A program made the translations under genes and the position numbers. From Flavobacterium sp. (GTDB lineage: Bacteria > Bacteroidota > Bacteroidia > Flavobacteriales > Flavobacteriaceae), in contig JANXVF010000090.1 in the NCBI GenBank assembly GCA_025351785.1, forward strand, positions 1 through 49,742: a stretch of DNA of 49,742 nt, read 5' to 3'. Of this stretch, positions 48,402-49,742 are shown one piece after another; within the stretch, counting starts at the first letter, position 1, and each line of letters starts with the position of its first letter. Under the pieces are notes generated by a model. It was given only the letters and a program-made list of their open reading frames with translations. It ran no database searches and had not been told where the DNA came from.

Positions 48402-49637
48402 ATGCACAATCTTAAATCAGTTTCTAAAATACTATTTTTTTTGTTTTTATTGGGTCATTTAACCACTTCACTTTATGCCCAACGTAAATGTGAACTCAAA
48501 GAGTTTCCTGAACTTTTTAAATCGAAAAAAGCTAGTTCTGAGGAAAACAAAAAGAAGAAGTTTTTTTTTGTTGCACCCTATTTGGGTTATCAACCCGCCA
48601 CAGGTTTTAGCTATGGTGCCATTACACAATATATCTTTAAAGGAAAACAAGACGATGAGCGATTTTCTGAAATATATGCTATTGCAAAATATTCTCAAAA
48701 AAAACAACTTTTAATAGATGTTGTAAACAATATTTATTTAAAAAATAATTCCATTTTATTAAATGGTGATTACCGCTATTATATTTTCACTCAATCTAAT
48801 TATGGTTTAGGATCGGATATTATTCCGTCAGGTGCAGGAAGTGGCGAATTTAATTTAACTGATATTGAGCAACCTATGGATTATAACTACATACGGTTTC
48901 AACAACTAGTATCGTTTAGAGTTAAAAAAAACCTATACTTTGGGGGAGGTTTTCAAGTAGATGCCTACTCAAAAATAGATGATAAAAAGTTAGATTTGGC
49001 TCAAGGCATAACAACGTATCATTATGATTATAACACAAAAAATAATTATGATGTCCAGAAATATTCGGTAGTAGGTGGTATTGTAAATGCACTTTACGAT
49101 TCGCGCGACAACTCTATCAATGCCAGCAAGGGAACTTATATTAATCTTAATTACAGATATAACCCATCTGTATCTGGCGGACAAAGGCAAAGTGGTGTGT
49201 TGCTTAGCGAGTTTAGACATTATTTTTCACTTAGCAAAAATAGTAAACAACATGTGTTAGCACTTTGGGCTTACGGACAATATGTAACAAACGGCACATT
49301 GCCTTATTTAAATTTACCAGCTGTAGGTTGGGATCAGCGAGGACGACAAGGCAAGGGATATACTCAAGGACTTTTTAGAGGTAATAACTTAGTCTCGTTT
49401 GAAACTGAGTACCGCTTCCCTATTTTGTGCAATGAACTTATAAGTGGTACAGTTTTTACAAATGTTGTTACCGTTAGCGATCAAGGTAGACTGCCCTTAT
49501 TTCATACACTTGAACCAGCAATTGGAGTAGGAATAAGAGTATTGTTAGACAAAGGCACTCGCACAAATATTATTTTAAATTATGCACAAGGTCACAAATC
49601 CCACGGATATTATTTAAATACTGACGAGTCCTTTTAA
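48402..49637 (+). CDS. BamA/TamA (Omp85) family outer-membrane barrel protein
   Basis: 411 residues with a signal peptide (about 1-26, ending LYAQ). APYLGYQPATGFSYGAITQYIF and VNALYDSRDNSINASKGTYINL are the surface-antigen (D15) patterns, followed by barrel strands and the internal LFRGNNLVSFETEYRFPI motif and VTVSDQGRL. No POTRA domains fit between the signal peptide and barrel, so this is a barrel-only member, unlike BamA. Function could be outer-membrane insertion or a surface porin. The last 105 bases of the window after it hold nothing recognisable. Confidence 0.88.
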   Translation: MHNLKSVSKILFFLFLLGHLTTSLYAQRKCELKEFPELFKSKKASSEENKKKKFFFVAPYLGYQPATGFSYGAITQYIFKGKQDDERFSEIYAIAKYSQKKQLLIDVVNNIYLKNNSILLNGDYRYYIFTQSNYGLGSDIIPSGAGSGEFNLTDIEQPMDYNYIRFQQLVSFRVKKNLYFGGGFQVDAYSKIDDKKLDLAQGITTYHYDYNTKNNYDVQKYSVVGGIVNALYDSRDNSINASKGTYINLNYRYNPSVSGGQRQSGVLLSEFRHYFSLSKNSKQHVLALWAYGQYVTNGTLPYLNLPAVGWDQRGRQGKGYTQGLFRGNNLVSFETEYRFPILCNELISGTVFTNVVTVSDQGRLPLFHTLEPAIGVGIRVLLDKGTRTNIILNYAQGHKSHGYYLNTDESF

Positions 49638-49742
49638 AGTTTTATTATAGGATAATGATGCTCAATATTTAGTTTGTATAAATCATATTAAAACTATTAT
49701 CTGCAAACTATTAAACTATATTTTGTCTATCAAAAAAAGTTG

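Overview
The window reads as chromosomal DNA of a flavobacterium (phylum Bacteroidota, family Flavobacteriaceae, Flavobacterium-like; genus inferred, not proven). The base composition is strongly AT-rich. Several genes are preceded by the Bacteroidota -7 element TAnnTTTG, and start sites sit in A-rich leaders without Shine-Dalgarno sequences. Two secreted proteins end in type IX secretion (gliding/T9SS) sorting domains. Lineage-typical families are present (DUF3822, DUF2452, DUF349, a Bacteroidota-type biosynthetic arginine decarboxylase, a bacterial deoxyhypusine-synthase homologue).

Layout. 1-4913 (minus): a partial SIMPL-domain protein, rhomboid protease, secreted dienelactone hydrolase, malate dehydrogenase and gyrB. 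5231-6618 (plus): DUF3822 protein and rsmD. 6642-9600 (minus): nucleoside permease, proline dehydrogenase, DUF2452 protein. 9845-14211 (plus): aroB, an unlisted 59-codon membrane ORF, speA, a deoxyhypusine synthase-like enzyme and a very acidic small protein, ending in a strong bidirectional terminator. 14269-17642 (minus): an acetyltransferase/aminotransferase/flippase trio resembling wecD-wecE-wzxE in order. 17763-21998 (plus): a large T9SS type B protein, a SpoU/TrmH rRNA/tRNA methyltransferase and a serine hydrolase. 22008-24359 (minus): an ABC-F ATPase and a lipoprotein glutathione peroxidase. 24683-26773: DUF349 protein.

26808-33458 is a complete trpEGDCFBA operon controlled by a transcription attenuator that I could reconstruct from sequence: promoter, an 18-residue leader peptide with two adjacent Trp codons, a candidate antiterminator, and a strong intrinsic terminator. 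33565-38294 is a TetR-TolC-HlyD-DHA2 multidrug efflux operon whose promoter is embedded in repeated TTGTTTAA half-sites. 38462-39925 is the one clearly accessory patch: a small orphan gene, then a T9SS type A protein bracketed by two ~115-bp direct repeats (about 90% identical) that carry a promoter-like motif and internal inverted repeats. 39969-49637 returns to housekeeping genes: yaaA, lpxR-like, pRiA4b ORF-3-like, nucleoid-associated protein, DEAD-box helicase, coaD and ddl (minus), PASTA protein, rluD-type pseudouridine synthase and a BamA/TamA-type barrel.

No tRNA, rRNA, CRISPR array, prophage or insertion sequence was recognised. The best candidates for something undescribed are the repeat-bracketed T9SS cassette, the small membrane ORF leading into speA, and the details of the trp attenuator.
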